Source: Siphonodentalium dalli
Lineage: Eukaryota; Mollusca; Scaphopoda; Gadilida; Siphonodentaliidae
NCBI GenBank assembly: GCA_032622095.1
Contig: CP136061.1
Coordinates: 231,630,944 to 231,694,943, forward strand
DNA: 64,000 nucleotides
Reading direction: 5' to 3'
This document shows, in pieces, positions 1 through 10,618 of the stretch (positions are counted from its first letter, which is position 1; each line of letters begins with the position of its first letter). Under the pieces are notes generated by a model. That model was not told where the DNA came from, did not search any database, and saw nothing but the letters and a program-made list of their open reading frames with translations. A program made the translations under genes and the position numbers.

Positions 1-305
1 CTTCTCTTCTGATTGTCACTAGGTATCAACTGCAATTTGATTTGATTTTGTTTTCAGAAATATATATTCTTGACTACATTAGATCTAATTTTTACTTATG
101 GAGCTGACCAAAATTAATGGTCTGTTTCCCAGACACTGTCCCCCGCATTAAAATATGACCCGCTGGGGGATTTTTATGGCCCACCAAAAATATCAATAAT
201 AATCTTTGCTGCTCAGCTTCATAAGGTGATGTACACATTCTCTCCACAAAATTCGCTGAACACATTTCAAATTTTATTTGATATTTTCCTTTGTTATTTG
301 TGATA
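1..305. other. Unassigned AT-rich DNA
   Basis: No open frame, RNA gene or repeat family that recurs in the window could be supported here. A short stretch near 150-175 (gacccgctggggga) is GC-richer but has no partner. Confidence 0.5.
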
Positions 306-564
306 TCCTTTTACATGACTGGAGCTTCCTGAAATTTTTCGAAAATCCTGTGCCAATGCATTCTCTTATATATGCGAGTCTCCCATATGGAGCCTCACAT
401 ATATAAGAGAATACATTGCCCTAACAATATTTACATTGGCCTTGTAAGCCAGTTCATTCATTTAAATATGCAAGGATATGGGAGACTCGCATATATTTAA
501 GAGAATGCACTGGCACATGATCTTTATTGCTGCACCAGTGCAACTCCCTTCAAGAAAGGGTTAA
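306..564 (+). mobile_element. Family B TTAA element, left end decayed
   Basis: The right end reads CAAGAAAGGGTTAA. The left end keeps ACATGACTGGAGCTTCC but has lost TTAACCC. Two hairpins (about 350-420 and 445-520) are built on the core ATTCTCTTATATATGCGA, with the apex pair CTCCCATA/GGAG typical of family B. There is no coding capacity. Confidence 0.65.
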
Positions 565-774
565 ACTGTATTTTCTACAACAAACTGTTAAAAAATTCCG
601 GCACGTATGACCACCCACCAACAAGCAATTTTTTCCGCAACTAAAAAAAAAAATTCCTGCTTGTTTTTTAGTGTTTTGGCAATGAGTTGGGCTTCAAAAC
701 CACTTTGAATGAGAGAAATAATGTAATTCTAACTGGTAAACTGACTGCAGGCAGTTATCGTGTTGTATTTTGTT

Positions 775-885
775 GCAAATTTTGAAATCCAAGATAGCCG
801 CTGTTGGCCATGTTTTTTTGGCCGAATGACTTCAAAATGACTCATTCCTATTTACATGTCCATGTTAACATCCATGATAAATAGT
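775..885 (+). repeat. Isolated monomer of the 31-43 kb array
   Basis: Contains CCAAGATAGCCGCTG, GGCCATGTTTTTTTGGCCGA and a diverged TTTACATGTCCATGTTAAC in the same order and spacing as the 160-bp array monomer 30 kb away. It is a single diverged unit with no visible end sequences. Confidence 0.7.
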
Positions 886-949
886 ATGCACAGAAGTTCA
901 TATACAGCTGTTTACAGTGAATTCCCCCCGCAAATCTCTGTTTTAGTGT

Positions 950-1108
950 TAAAAGGGGGGGTGGGTGTAAAAAAATGGTCGGAAAAAACTGCCGAAAACG
1001 GAAAAAAAATTGGCGGTGGGGGTGGGTGGGTACAAAAAATGATCGAAAGGGAAAAAATGCCATACGTGCCTGAAATTTTTTTCCGACCCCCCCCCCCCCC
1101 CCCCCTGG
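950..1108. repeat. Low-complexity G-run / C-run segment
   Basis: Purine-rich G runs near 953-960 and 1015-1030 precede a C run near 1087-1105. Open frames in this stretch on both strands are composition artefacts (runs of Gly, Lys and Pro). It could form G-quadruplex or i-motif structures, but this is only inferred from composition. Confidence 0.6.
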
Positions 1109-1415
1109 CCTTCTTGGTTTTTTTGTGGGAAAAAAATAAATCTAAAATCAGCTTGTCTGCCCATTTTGAAAACAGATTGTCTGAGAAATAGATAATCAAC
1201 TTTGTGTGGACTAAATGTTATCTTTTTGAAAGTAAACAGTACCAATAGTTCTTAAATGATGTTCAATTTAATGTGAAGTAGTGTCGTCAAATATTTTGTA
1301 TTTCCAGTTTTGATATTTTGTTCAAAAGATAGAAACATTGACATTGTGATTGAGTTTTCATCAGGGTGACATAGACATCTATAAACAAAAATAATCAGCT
1401 GTATTGTTGATTGGT

Positions 1416-1829
1416 TTAACCCTTTACCCAACAGAATGGCCCCGTGCCAATGCATTCTCTTATATATGCGAGTCGACCATAGGTCGCCTTGCATATATAA
1501 GAGAATGCATTGGCTTAACACATATTAAAAATGATCAAATTGTCAAAGAATGTAGAAAATATTATAAGAAAAAATGGTAAAAAGTGTTAAAAAAAGATTT
1601 TTTTTAGGCCAATGCATTCTCTTATATATGCGAGGCGACCTATGGTCGACTCGCATATATAAGAGAATGCATTGGCACAGGGCATAACTGTAACCATCAC
1701 AATGTGGTCAATGAACCGGTTCCAATGATATCCATATTTGTATGGTGTTATTGAGACAGACCGAAGATATTTTAGGCTGTTGAAGGTTTATTTGAGTGTT
1801 TTTGGCCGTTTTGTTGGGTAAAGGGTTAA
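1416..1829 (+). mobile_element. Family A TTAA element (piggyBac-like MITE)
   Basis: TTAA flanks both ends. The ends are CCCTTTACCCAACA and its complement TGTTGGGTAAAGGG, a 14-bp TIR. Inside are two hairpins of about 75-80 bp, arms CCAATGCATTCTCTTATA..., with apex GTCGACC-ATA-GGTCGCC in the first and its reverse complement in the second. An AT-rich spacer separates them, and a 150-bp right arm is unique to the family. A TTAA target and ends starting CCC are hallmarks of the piggyBac superfamily. With no transposase frame it must be non-autonomous. Seven copies occur in the window with very little divergence, which suggests recent activity. Confidence 0.85.
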
Positions 1830-2193
1830 GCCTTTCATGACTGGAGATTCCTGAATTTTTCCAAAAACCCTGTGCCAATGCATTCACTTATATATGCGAG
1901 TCTCCCATAGGGAGCCTCACATATATAAGAGAATACTTTGGCCTAACAATATTTACCGTGCCATTGTAAGACAGTGCATTCTCTTATAAATGCGAGGCTC
2001 CATATGGGAGACTCGCATAAATATATAAGAGATTGCTTTTGTAGATAAATATTTACCTTGAACTTGTAAGCCAGTGCAGTCTCTTGTTAATTCGAGGCCC
2101 CCTATGGGAGACTCACATAAATATATAAGAGAATGCACTGGCACAGGATCTTTAATGCTGCGCCAGTGCAGCTACGGTCATGAAAGGTTTAAA
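1826..2193 (+). mobile_element. Family B TTAA element abutting family A
   Basis: Starts in the same TTAA (1826-1829) that ends the preceding family A copy, then runs CCTTTCATGACTGGAG. It holds three hairpin-arm sets with the CTCCCATAGGGAG-type apex. The right end, GGTCATGAAAGGTTTAAA, has lost the exact TTAA. Confidence 0.75.
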
Positions 2194-2395
2194 AATAGAA
2201 ATTGAAGATTATTTCAATAATTTCAGATAAGCATAGATATTCCTAGAATGAATCCTTTAATTCCAATTTTCCAACAAAGCCTTGTACAGAGTGTGAGTAA
2301 GAAAACACCTGCCTGTCGTTCTTCGTCTCTGTTTTATTTGTTCTATTAGGATGTGTCCTTTGAAGCCTCAGTGATTGTTCTTGCTATCAGTATGT

Positions 2396-2662
2396 AAGCC
2401 TGCAAATAGCGTGTCTGTCATTTGCAGAATGAGGTCCCCAGAGGGTGTATTTAGTGATGCTATCCCGCACAGTGGGCTAGCATCACTAAACTGGGGAACT
2501 TCAATCTGACCCTAGGTCTCCGATAGCAGTTGAGGCCTAAGCAGAATGAGGTCCCCAGAGGGTGAATTTGGTGATGCTAGCCTGCCATGTGGGATAGCAT
2601 CACTAAATTCACCCTCTGGGGATCTCATTCTGCAACTGATAGACACACTACTTGCAGACTTG
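2396..2662. mobile_element. Family H two-hairpin element
   Basis: Ends GCAAATAGCGTGTCTGTCA and its near reverse complement form the TIRs. Inside, GCAGAATGAGGTCCCCAGAG and GGTGAATTT(A/G)GTGATGCTA face inverted copies, so each half folds into a hairpin. A central arm GGTCTCCGATAGCAGTTGAG joins them. No open frame. At least eight relatives occur in the window. Confidence 0.75.
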
Positions 2663-2769
2663 TCAGTCTGTAGTCACTGCTAGCAGCATGTTACCACCCA
2701 ATGCATGTGTTTTCTAACATTCAAATTGCATGATATTCCTCATGGCTGCGAGTGAAAATGAGAGCAGTT

Positions 2770-3004
2770 TTTACCCTTTCTTTACTAAATGGATTCGCCC
2801 ATTCAGTTACAACAGTATACATTGGAATGGTCTATTATTCATTTGGAGGGATTTTAAGGATATATGAGCAGACGTCAGCCAGATGGAAAGATAATTCATA
2901 TTTATTTGTCAGAAATATTCAAATTATATGTTTATTGAACTTATTATGTGAACATTTCCTTAGGGAACTACTCATCGAACAGTATATAGTATAGAAAGGG
3001 TTAA
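2770..3004 (+). mobile_element. Family C TTAA element
   Basis: Left end TTACCCTTTCTTTACTAAAT, right end AGTATAGAAAGGGTTAA. Contains the family markers ACAGTATACATTGGAATGGT and ATTATGTGAACATTTCC. The open frame across it is fortuitous. Another partial end of the family follows at about 3053-3125 (CTCTGTACTAAATACTCATT). Confidence 0.7.
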
Positions 3005-3419
3005 AATGGATATAAAAAAAACCTGGAGATATCAATAGTTTAGCCCTTGATTTAAACCCTCTCTGTACTAAATACTCATTTGCGAGTTGTTCCAATAGAA
3101 AATGTTCAGATAATAAGTAAAATAATGGCTATATTGATCGGTAAACTATCGATCTATGTCTGCTATACGAGAAATGCATAGTGTACTTAAGATTCTTTGA
3201 GAGAATAGGATCGAAACTCGCACACAAAATAAAAAACTATTCAATTTGATTCAGAGGGGTCAATCGAAAATTTAATTTCGATTCGATGCATCACATGGCC
3301 CTTATTGACAATTTTGTTTTCTAAAAATTGAAAGTAGTTTGGTGGATTACTTTCTCCTATGTATAGTACTAATGAGTGGTAAACATACTTTAACATTATT
3401 TTCTAGCTGTAATATTAGG

Positions 3420-3627
3420 GGCTGCTCATGCGAGTCTCCCATAGGGCGCCTCGCATATATAAGAGAATACATTGGCCTAACAATATTTACTTTGACCGTG
3501 GAAGCCAGTGCATTGCATTCTCTTATATATTTGAGGCTCCCTATGGGAGACTCGCATATATAAGAGAATGCATTGGCACATGATCTTTAATGCTGCACCA
3601 GCGCAGCTCGTGTTATGAAAGGGTTAA
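3420..3627 (+). mobile_element. Family B element, left truncated
   Basis: Begins inside the first hairpin (TGCGAGTCTCCCATAGGGCG). It keeps the second hairpin and the right end TTATGAAAGGGTTAA. Confidence 0.65.
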
Positions 3628-3979
3628 GACACCTTTTTTTCTCTATTTACTGCGACCTGACACATTGCTAGCTATTGAATGGTCACTGATGCTTCTTGGC
3701 TGTGTTTTATCTCTTGCATGCATCTTCAGGTAGCAAAACATACAAGGTTACTTCCTTCATGTTCCTCATCTTGTATGTTCTTTCTAAAATATGGTTTTGC
3801 ACTTCATTGTGGAGAATTGTCGAATTTGGCTACTTAATTAGGTAGTATATTAATGAGTTTCATCAAGTTCCAGAATAGCATTATCATATTGTGCTATTTT
3901 ACGAATTGGGGACTACCAACATGTGATTTGCATCTGACGATTTGAGTATTGAGAACAGACTAGGAATGCCATGATGTCA

Positions 3980-4185
3980 TGTGCCACTGCATTCTCTTAT
4001 ATATGTGAGTCTCCCAGGAACCTCGCATGTATAAGAAATTGCATTGGCCTAATAGTATTTAACTTGATCTTGTAAGCCAGTATGTTCTCTTATAAATGCG
4101 AAGCTCCCTTTTGGAGACTCGCATATATAGGAGAATGCACTGGCACAGGATATTTAATGCAGCAACAGCTCAGCTAAAGGGTTAA
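3980..4185 (+). mobile_element. Family B element, left truncated
   Basis: Starts at ATGTGCCACTGCATTCTC. Both hairpins are shortened and diverged. The right end is AGCTAAAGGGTTAA, with TTAA at 4182-4185. Confidence 0.65.
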
Positions 4186-4794
4186 ATCACATGCTATTTT
4201 GGAGCATCCAAGAACGTGGATTTTACTTGATTCAGTTTGGCTATGAGTTCCTTGTCTCAGAAAAGGATTGTAATCCTTTGAAAAAAACAGACAAGGACAG
4301 TATATGATCAGACAAATTTCCTGACAAATTTCCATGAGGGGATTGCACAATACCTGTACACCTAAAATATGGACCATGTTTCCTTTTTGTATAAAACCGC
4401 TTGTGATACTGGTTGAGGTAGTACAAGCTCAACCGATATCATAATCTCTTTTAGAACGAGGCAATATGGTCTACTAAAAATAGATCTAGATGGGAACATG
4501 GAGGAAGGAACATCACTGTTTCGTGTATTTGCTACCTGAATATTGGTAATATGTTGTTTTCTAGAATGGTGATGGCATGATTTGTTTTTACAGATACTTA
4601 AGGATATCCCTAGAATGACCACTTTAGTCCATATACTCACACAAAAAGTGTGCCAAGAGGTAAGTATTCAAGGGACACAAGGCATTCGAAGGAGGAAAAT
4701 ATGTAAAAATTAAAAAAAAATTGGTAAAAACATCACCTTTAAGAAGAATTTGGAGACATTGATTAACTTCATTATCATATGCCCATTTTAAAAG
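4186..4794. other. Unassigned DNA
   Basis: Short open frames on the - strand (up to 92 codons) show no recognisable motif, splice context or composition bias. I do not call a gene here. Confidence 0.4.
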
Positions 4795-5030
4795 CAGGAT
4801 GTATGTATGTGTTTTGGCCTGTTCGTCCGTTCATATTTCATTTCCGGATGATAACTTTAGTTCTACTGAACTAAATTTAATGAAATTTTGTATGTAGGTT
4901 CACTATCATAAAATAAAGGTCAAGTTCAATTTTGCGTTTTGATCTGCAATGTTTACCAGAATTATTGACCTTTTACGACTGAATTTAGGGTTTTCTTTGT
5001 TTCCGTATGATAACTTAAGTTGATGTAGTA
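4795..5030 (+). repeat. Dispersed 'GATAACTTTAG' repeat
   Basis: Carries TTTCCGGATGATAACTTTAG followed by TGAACTAAATTTAATGAAAT, TTTTGTATGTAGGTT and GGTCAAGTTCAATTTTG. The same series recurs at 10619-11058 and 14817-15060, so this is an interspersed repeat with internal units of about 160-170 bp. Confidence 0.7.
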
Positions 5031-5039
5031 ATAGTTATA

Positions 5040-5360
5040 CATAACGCAAATTACAGTGCGTTACAGTGATTTGTTAACATACATCGTTAATCATGTAGTA
5101 AGTTCAAATATTTTAGTCTGATCTGATTTGCAAAATATTTTTATATGTTTTGACCTTTTCCAATGTTTACCATCAAGTTTCGATTAAACTTTGGTATCTT
5201 ATTGGACTAATTGGACTTTGATCCGTAATTCCACTGTAACAGTAATGTTTACATAACAATGGTTTTGACATGCAAAATCTCATTATTGGAGAGTTATTAA
5301 TAATGAAAATAAGAACAAATCTATTTTTACATGTCCTTGTTGATGATAGTTGTTTTACAG
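5040..5360. repeat. Dispersed fold-back repeat, related to 12700-13060
   Basis: Shares ATTCCACTGTAACAG, GTTTACATAACAATGGTTT and TCTCATTATTGGAGAGTTAT (in either orientation) with 12700-13060. Parts match in direct and parts in inverted order, as expected for an element whose two arms are themselves complementary. Confidence 0.55.
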
Positions 5361-6109
5361 ATTTTTATGTTATTTTGCATGAACCCAATTCTAATGCCTT
5401 GGTCCCTTTCAACATTGTGCCGATTTTATCGCAGTCTCAATGAAGGCCATTATTTTTATTACTTGGGTAGCAGTACATAATTTCAAACCAATAAATCAAA
5501 TTCTCCTAATAATCTTGAATTTATTTTCATGAAGCTGCATTCATTTAACTTTATACTTAGACCATGGTTATTTTTCATTAATACACCCCCTCACCGACCT
5601 ACACTTGAATGTACCCCTGGTTAATAGAGTTATCTCCCACATAGTATTTTCAAAATGGAGACCGTGACTTTTGTTGACGAACAATATTTCTGGTGGTTTT
5701 AATTTTGTGGTTTTCAGGAACCACGAAAACCATGAAAATTGGATTACCACGAATAAATATACTTTTTCAGAATTTACTGATACATTTGTATTCACTGCAT
5801 CATGGTGCAATTGTAGTTGAAAATGGTTAATTTTGTCAAAATATGATTAACATCTGATGTTTTGTGACATGATACGAACAAACCAAAGTACAGACAGTTT
5901 TTCATCTTGTCTAAAATATAATAAATTCATAACTCGAATGACTGGTTTGTGCCATTATTAATGATTTTCTGCTGGTCATATTAATTTTCACAAAGTATAT
6001 GTTATGTGTTAGTGGACAGTCGGGGCACTTGATAAACAAATATTTGGGTTAAAATTTGATAAAACTTACTATTCCAAAATCATACCATTCACTCAATTTG
6101 TTTACTATA
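5361..6109. other. Unassigned DNA
   Basis: Nothing recognisable. A - strand open frame at 5568-5810 lacks any family signature. Confidence 0.4.
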
Positions 6110-6320
6110 CATTAATGCTCTAAGTAAGCGACTTCTTAACCACAGCAGAATATGGGTAACTTTTCAGGATTGAGTCGGAAATATGGCTTGTTGCCTTTCA
6201 TCGGAAAGCTCTTGGGGAGAGCTTACCGATGAATGGCAACAAGCCATATTTCCAACTAAATCCTGAAAAGTTACCCATAATTCTGCTGTGGTTAAGAAGT
6301 CGCTTACTTAGAGCATTACT
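6110..6320. mobile_element. Family G Tc1/mariner-like fold-back MITE, older copy
   Basis: Almost the whole element is one palindrome. The arm carries CTTAACCACAGCAGAAT, GTAACTTTTCAGGATT and GGAAATATGGCTTGTTGCC, and is mirrored to GAGCATTACTA at the right. The TIR is diverged (CATTAATGCTCTAAG). TA lies at the ends. Confidence 0.75.
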
Positions 6321-7162
6321 ATAACTTGTAAGAAAGAATTCAGTTGAGTTCTTTCTTTTTTTCACATATTGAAACAGATGAATGCTTGAAACACACTGCA
6401 CATGCGCTGGTTAAAACTTGTAACTGCACCCCCATGTGGTAATGGATGTTTTGTCAAAAGTGCCAAACATCATCATGATTGAAGCATTGTGTTGCGATGA
6501 TGTTTGTTTTCATTGTCAGATACACAAGCGACACACATTTTTTCAACATTCTAACAAATTTTATATCTAAATCAACAAACTCAAAAACAAAGCATTTTGG
6601 TTTAAACAATATTTATTTCTTCCGTAGAAAAGAACATATATACTAGTAATTATGAAACATGACGCGCGTATGTATAGAAGACTAGAAGGGAGGAAGATGA
6701 TTTGACAATAAGCATCAGATGCTTATATAGAGCCATCTCCTCGAAGCATTTTGATTGCTGCACAATACATAAATCAGTACTGGTCATAATGAGAGGCATT
6801 ATCAAACAAGCACCTGTTATTTGGGCTTTTCGGCCTATATAGAGACTGGGCACTTATTTCCAGCCTTCGTACAGTAACCGCTTCCCAAGTTTTTTTCTCC
6901 AAAATTGCTCGAAATGGTGTACTGCTACCTTACTTTGTTATCAGTGGTCTAATGACTTGTATCTTCTTACATTATCTATAGGTTAAAACTTACAACAGTT
7001 TCAGCAGCATTATAAAGCATAGAAGAGTGTAATATTCTTTGCAATACTGGATAGCTGTGTTATTATTTGTCACACAAAATACATATTTCATGTTATTAGC
7101 ATTAGGCAAATAAATAAAAAATTTGTGATCTCTGGTACCTTCCTCATCACTGAAATGTTCTT
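6321..7162. other. Unassigned DNA
   Basis: No repeat family member or convincing coding exon was seen. Short - strand frames at 6650-6853 and 6990-7175 have no recognisable motif. Confidence 0.4.
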
Positions 7163-7625
7163 TTAACCCTTTCATGACAGGAGCTTCCTGAATTTTTGTG
7201 AAAACCCTGTGTCAATGCATTCTGTTATATATGTGAGTCGACAATAGGTCACCTCGCATATATAAGAGAATGCATTGGCCTAACAAATTATAATTATTAA
7301 AGAATGAAAGAAAAAAAAATGATAAAAAATTGTTAACGAATGTAAGAAATAATGATAAAAAAATGATAAAAATTGGTAAATAATGTAAGAAAAAATTATT
7401 AAAAAATTGATAAAGAATGTAAGAAAAAATTATGAATTTTTTTTTAAATTCTGTTAAAATGTAAGATAAATTGATAAAAAATGATTTAAAATTGATAGGC
7501 CAATGAATTCTCTTATATATGTCAGGTGACCTATTGTTGACTCGTATACATTTGTATATAAGAGAATGCATTGGCACAGGGTCTTTAATGTTGCGCCAGC
7601 ACAGCTCCCATCATGAAAGGGTTAA
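7163..7625 (+). mobile_element. Family B ends carrying a family A-type core
   Basis: The outer ends are family B: TTAACCCTTTCATGACAGGA and GCTCCCATCATGAAAGGG + TTAA. The two hairpins have the family A apex (GTCGAC...GGTCACC) and enclose a long A/T spacer of the family A kind (repeats of AATGATAAAAAATT). It is therefore a chimera of two TTAA families. Confidence 0.75.
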
Positions 7626-8025
7626 AAAGCCTCATCAAATTATTTTTTTTTTCAATATTTTCTGTTATAAATATTTTTTGTTTGTTTCCTTAGTATATTT
7701 GCCCATTTGGTGAAAAAAATCCACCCTCCCTCATTTCAAAATTGAGATCTAATTGCCTGAGAACACAGATATTTTATTTTAATAGCCTTATATAATATGA
7801 ACGTCAGTAATATTTGATGTTGTACAGAATACATGTTCTGGTAGTGTCAACAATCAACAGCATTCACACCATCATTTCAAACTTATGCTTCTGTGACCGG
7901 TACAGCCACCTCATGGCCGGCAGATCTGCCAACAGTGTTTTTTTTTATGAAGGACCAATGTTTATGTCAAATTAACGAGAATGGATATGGATGTAAGCCA
8001 AATAATACATTCACCCTGTACTGTG

Positions 8026-8621
8026 ATTATTACAGTGGGCTAGCATCACCAAATTTACACTCTGGGGGACCTCATTCTGCTTAGGCCTCATCTTCTGGGA
8101 AGTATCTATAATCTCAAATTAACATTGTTTTTAGTTACTTTTTCCCTTCTGGGAAGTTTCTATACACCCCCTAGTTTTCTGAAGAAAAAATGTATAATCG
8201 AGGTGACTGCATATCACCTACAGCAATGCCCTAAATAATCGACTCCTTAACCACAGCAGAATTATGGTAACTTTTCAGGATTTAGTCGGAAATATGGCTT
8301 GTTGCCATACATCGGAAAGTTCTCACTGAGAGCTTTCCGATGAATGGCAACAAGCCATACATATGTATTTCCGACTAAATCCTGAAAATTACCCATAATT
8401 CTGCTGTGGTTAAGGAGTTGATTATTTAGGGCATTACAGTACTTCAACTGGGGAACTTCATTCTGATCCTAGGTCTCCCATAGCAGTTGAGACCTAAGTA
8501 GAATGAGGTCACCAGAGGGTGAATTTGGTGATGCTAGCCCACTATGCGGGAAAACGTCACTAAATTCACCCTCTGGGGGACCTCATTCTACAAATGACAG
8601 ACACAATATTTGCAGACTGGC
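8026..8621. mobile_element. Family H element split by a family G insertion
   Basis: The left part (8026-8218: GGGCTAGCATCACC, GGGGGACCTCATTCTGC, GCCTCATCTTCTGGGAAG) and the right part (8442-8621: CTTCAACTGGGGAACTTC onward) are consecutive pieces of one family H element, as shown by the uninterrupted copy at 17766-18184. Family G occupies the gap. Confidence 0.65.
8219..8441. mobile_element. Family G fold-back MITE inserted in family H
   Basis: TA flanks an element running CAGCAATGCCCTAAATAATC to GGGCATTACAG. The long palindromic arms are interrupted by one small insertion (ACATATGT) near the right arm. The TA duplication and the disrupted host element date this insertion after the family H copy. 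Confidence 0.8.
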
Positions 8622-8656
8622 TGTTCTGGCCAGAGAGGTAAGATAAGTTTGAATGG

Positions 8657-8902
8657 TACAGTAATGCCATAAATAATCGACTCCTTAACCACAGCAGAAT
8701 TATGGGTAATTTTTCAGGATTTTGTCGGAAATATGGCTTGTTGCCATTCATCGGAAAGCTCTCATTTGTTGCAATTCATCGGAAAGCTCTCACTTGAGAG
8801 CTTTACAATGAATGGCAACAAGCCATATTTTCAACTAAATCCTGAAAAATTACCCATAATTCTGCTGTGGTTAAGGAGTCTATTATTTAGGGCATTACTG
8901 TA
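8657..8902. mobile_element. Family G fold-back MITE with apex duplication
   Basis: TA-flanked CAGTAATGCC...GGGCATTACTG. Near the hairpin tip the left-arm segment TTGCCATTCATCGGAAAGCT (8741-8760) is repeated imperfectly at 8769-8788, so the left arm is longer than the right. Confidence 0.8.
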
Positions 8903-10419
8903 GGTGTGAGTATTATAACGCAGAGAAGGGAGCAATATTCTGTCATAGAGTGTAAAAAGTCATATACTGATAACAATGCTTTGCTTGTGTAACATGTTCT
9001 TTGTTTGAGCTTTAATTATTTGTATGTGTAGATGCAGTTTGTATAACAGTTTGTTCCAGGTATCACTCTCACATGTATAATTGTTCTTTTCATGCTTGTT
9101 TTGACGTCGGTTCATCTCGTCATGATATGACCTAGCAGCTAAACAACATTAAAACATGTCATAATGTTATAGCCTGCAGTGGCCATCTGATGATGGAGTT
9201 GATTTTACTGCTATGAAATAACTTTGCAGGTCCAGTTTTACATTAAAAAACGTCAAATTATTATCATATACCATTGAAAATCCGCATTGAAATAAATTCC
9301 ATATACAGTCTTTACTGCCCCGAAATTTGCTTTTACCAAACAAAACTGATTTTTGCCAAATGTATTCAGATAAAAAATATATTTTATTAATCGCCAATTA
9401 TTGTTGTTTTAAAACTTTTGTCATGGTTAGATGAGATAAATGAGATAATGTTTATTTTTTTGTCTTATGATATTTAAATGCCTTTAGAGCACAATCCCAT
9501 TGTTACAATCGTTCCCTGATTTTTGGTAAAGCACATCAATTCCCAAGGCTGGCGAAGGAATGGTTCAGTGATTATCCCATTGTTAGGCACACGCAACTCA
9601 TAACAGACAAATCGCACGGGCGCTTCAAAGTGGGAACAGTCTGTGTTGTTTCGGTCATATCTATTCACATTTATACGGGGATCAGTTCAGTTATAGCTAA
9701 TCGCTATCGCCAAGGTATGGGTTAAACATCTCCGATCATGATCAGCCTCTCAATTCTATATCCATCAGTGATTTTTCAAAGATCGTGGGTATGGATTTTG
9801 GAGAAATTGTCACGTGACTTCCAGTTAGCAACTGTATAGAAATTGCCAAAGCGCTGATTCAGAAATGGACCATTGTGATGAAAATTAGTTTCAATCGACC
9901 AATTTCGTTGGTTAGCTTAATGAAAACCAGCGAAGATGTCATAACACGGTTTATGACGTCATTTACGTCATTTTGGATTTGCGGGCCTGAATCCAGACAA
10001 GATTATCAAGATTGCACAATCCATGACAAGTCATGTCATGTCACTTCCGCCGGGACCACTGCATGATATTGCTTAAATTATTCTCAGCATTATACATGTA
10101 TATGTCACCGATAAAAGGCAAATTTGAGGCACAGCATGTGCAGTTGCCCCACTACATGTCACGTACGATTCATATTATATTAAGTGAATTTGCTCTCTCT
10201 CTGGTGCACAGTAGTTTCTTTCTGCATCCTAAGTTACACTGAGCTTGATTTTGATGCTTATAAATTTTATTTTATCTTTGAAAATTTATTTCTTTGCTGG
10301 ATTTTATCTCTTAATTTTCTTATTCTTCCGACTTTCCATCTGCTTGAACACAATCACATAGTAATCTCTATTTGCAAGGTTAAAGGGTGTGCCATTTATT
10401 GACCCTTACTATACATGTA
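8903..10419. other. Unassigned DNA
   Basis: Several open frames of 60-80 codons occur on both strands. None has a recognisable domain or good splice context, and no repeat family was identified. Confidence 0.4.
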
Positions 10420-10618
10420 ATAAATGGATGTCCCACTCCGTTATAAAAGTATATATTGGAATGATCTATTATTCATTTGGATGGGTGTTCAAGAAAAAAT
10501 GAGCAGATGACAGACATGAACAGACAATAAACATTGAGAACGCTTACTATTAATAGGTGGGAAATGTTCAGATAATAAGTTCAACAAACAACCTTATTAT
10601 CTGGAAATTTCCTACTCA
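10420..10618 (+). mobile_element. Degenerate family C element
   Basis: Contains CCGTTATAAAAGTATATATT, GGAATGATCTATTATTCATT, GAAATGTTCAGATAATAAGT and a decayed inverted counterpart. Neither TTAA end survives intact. Confidence 0.55.

Noticed and set aside
848-1245. Overlapping frames of 70-111 codons on both strands
   Set aside because: They are driven by poly-G/poly-C/poly-A composition and give runs of Gly, Pro, Lys and Phe.
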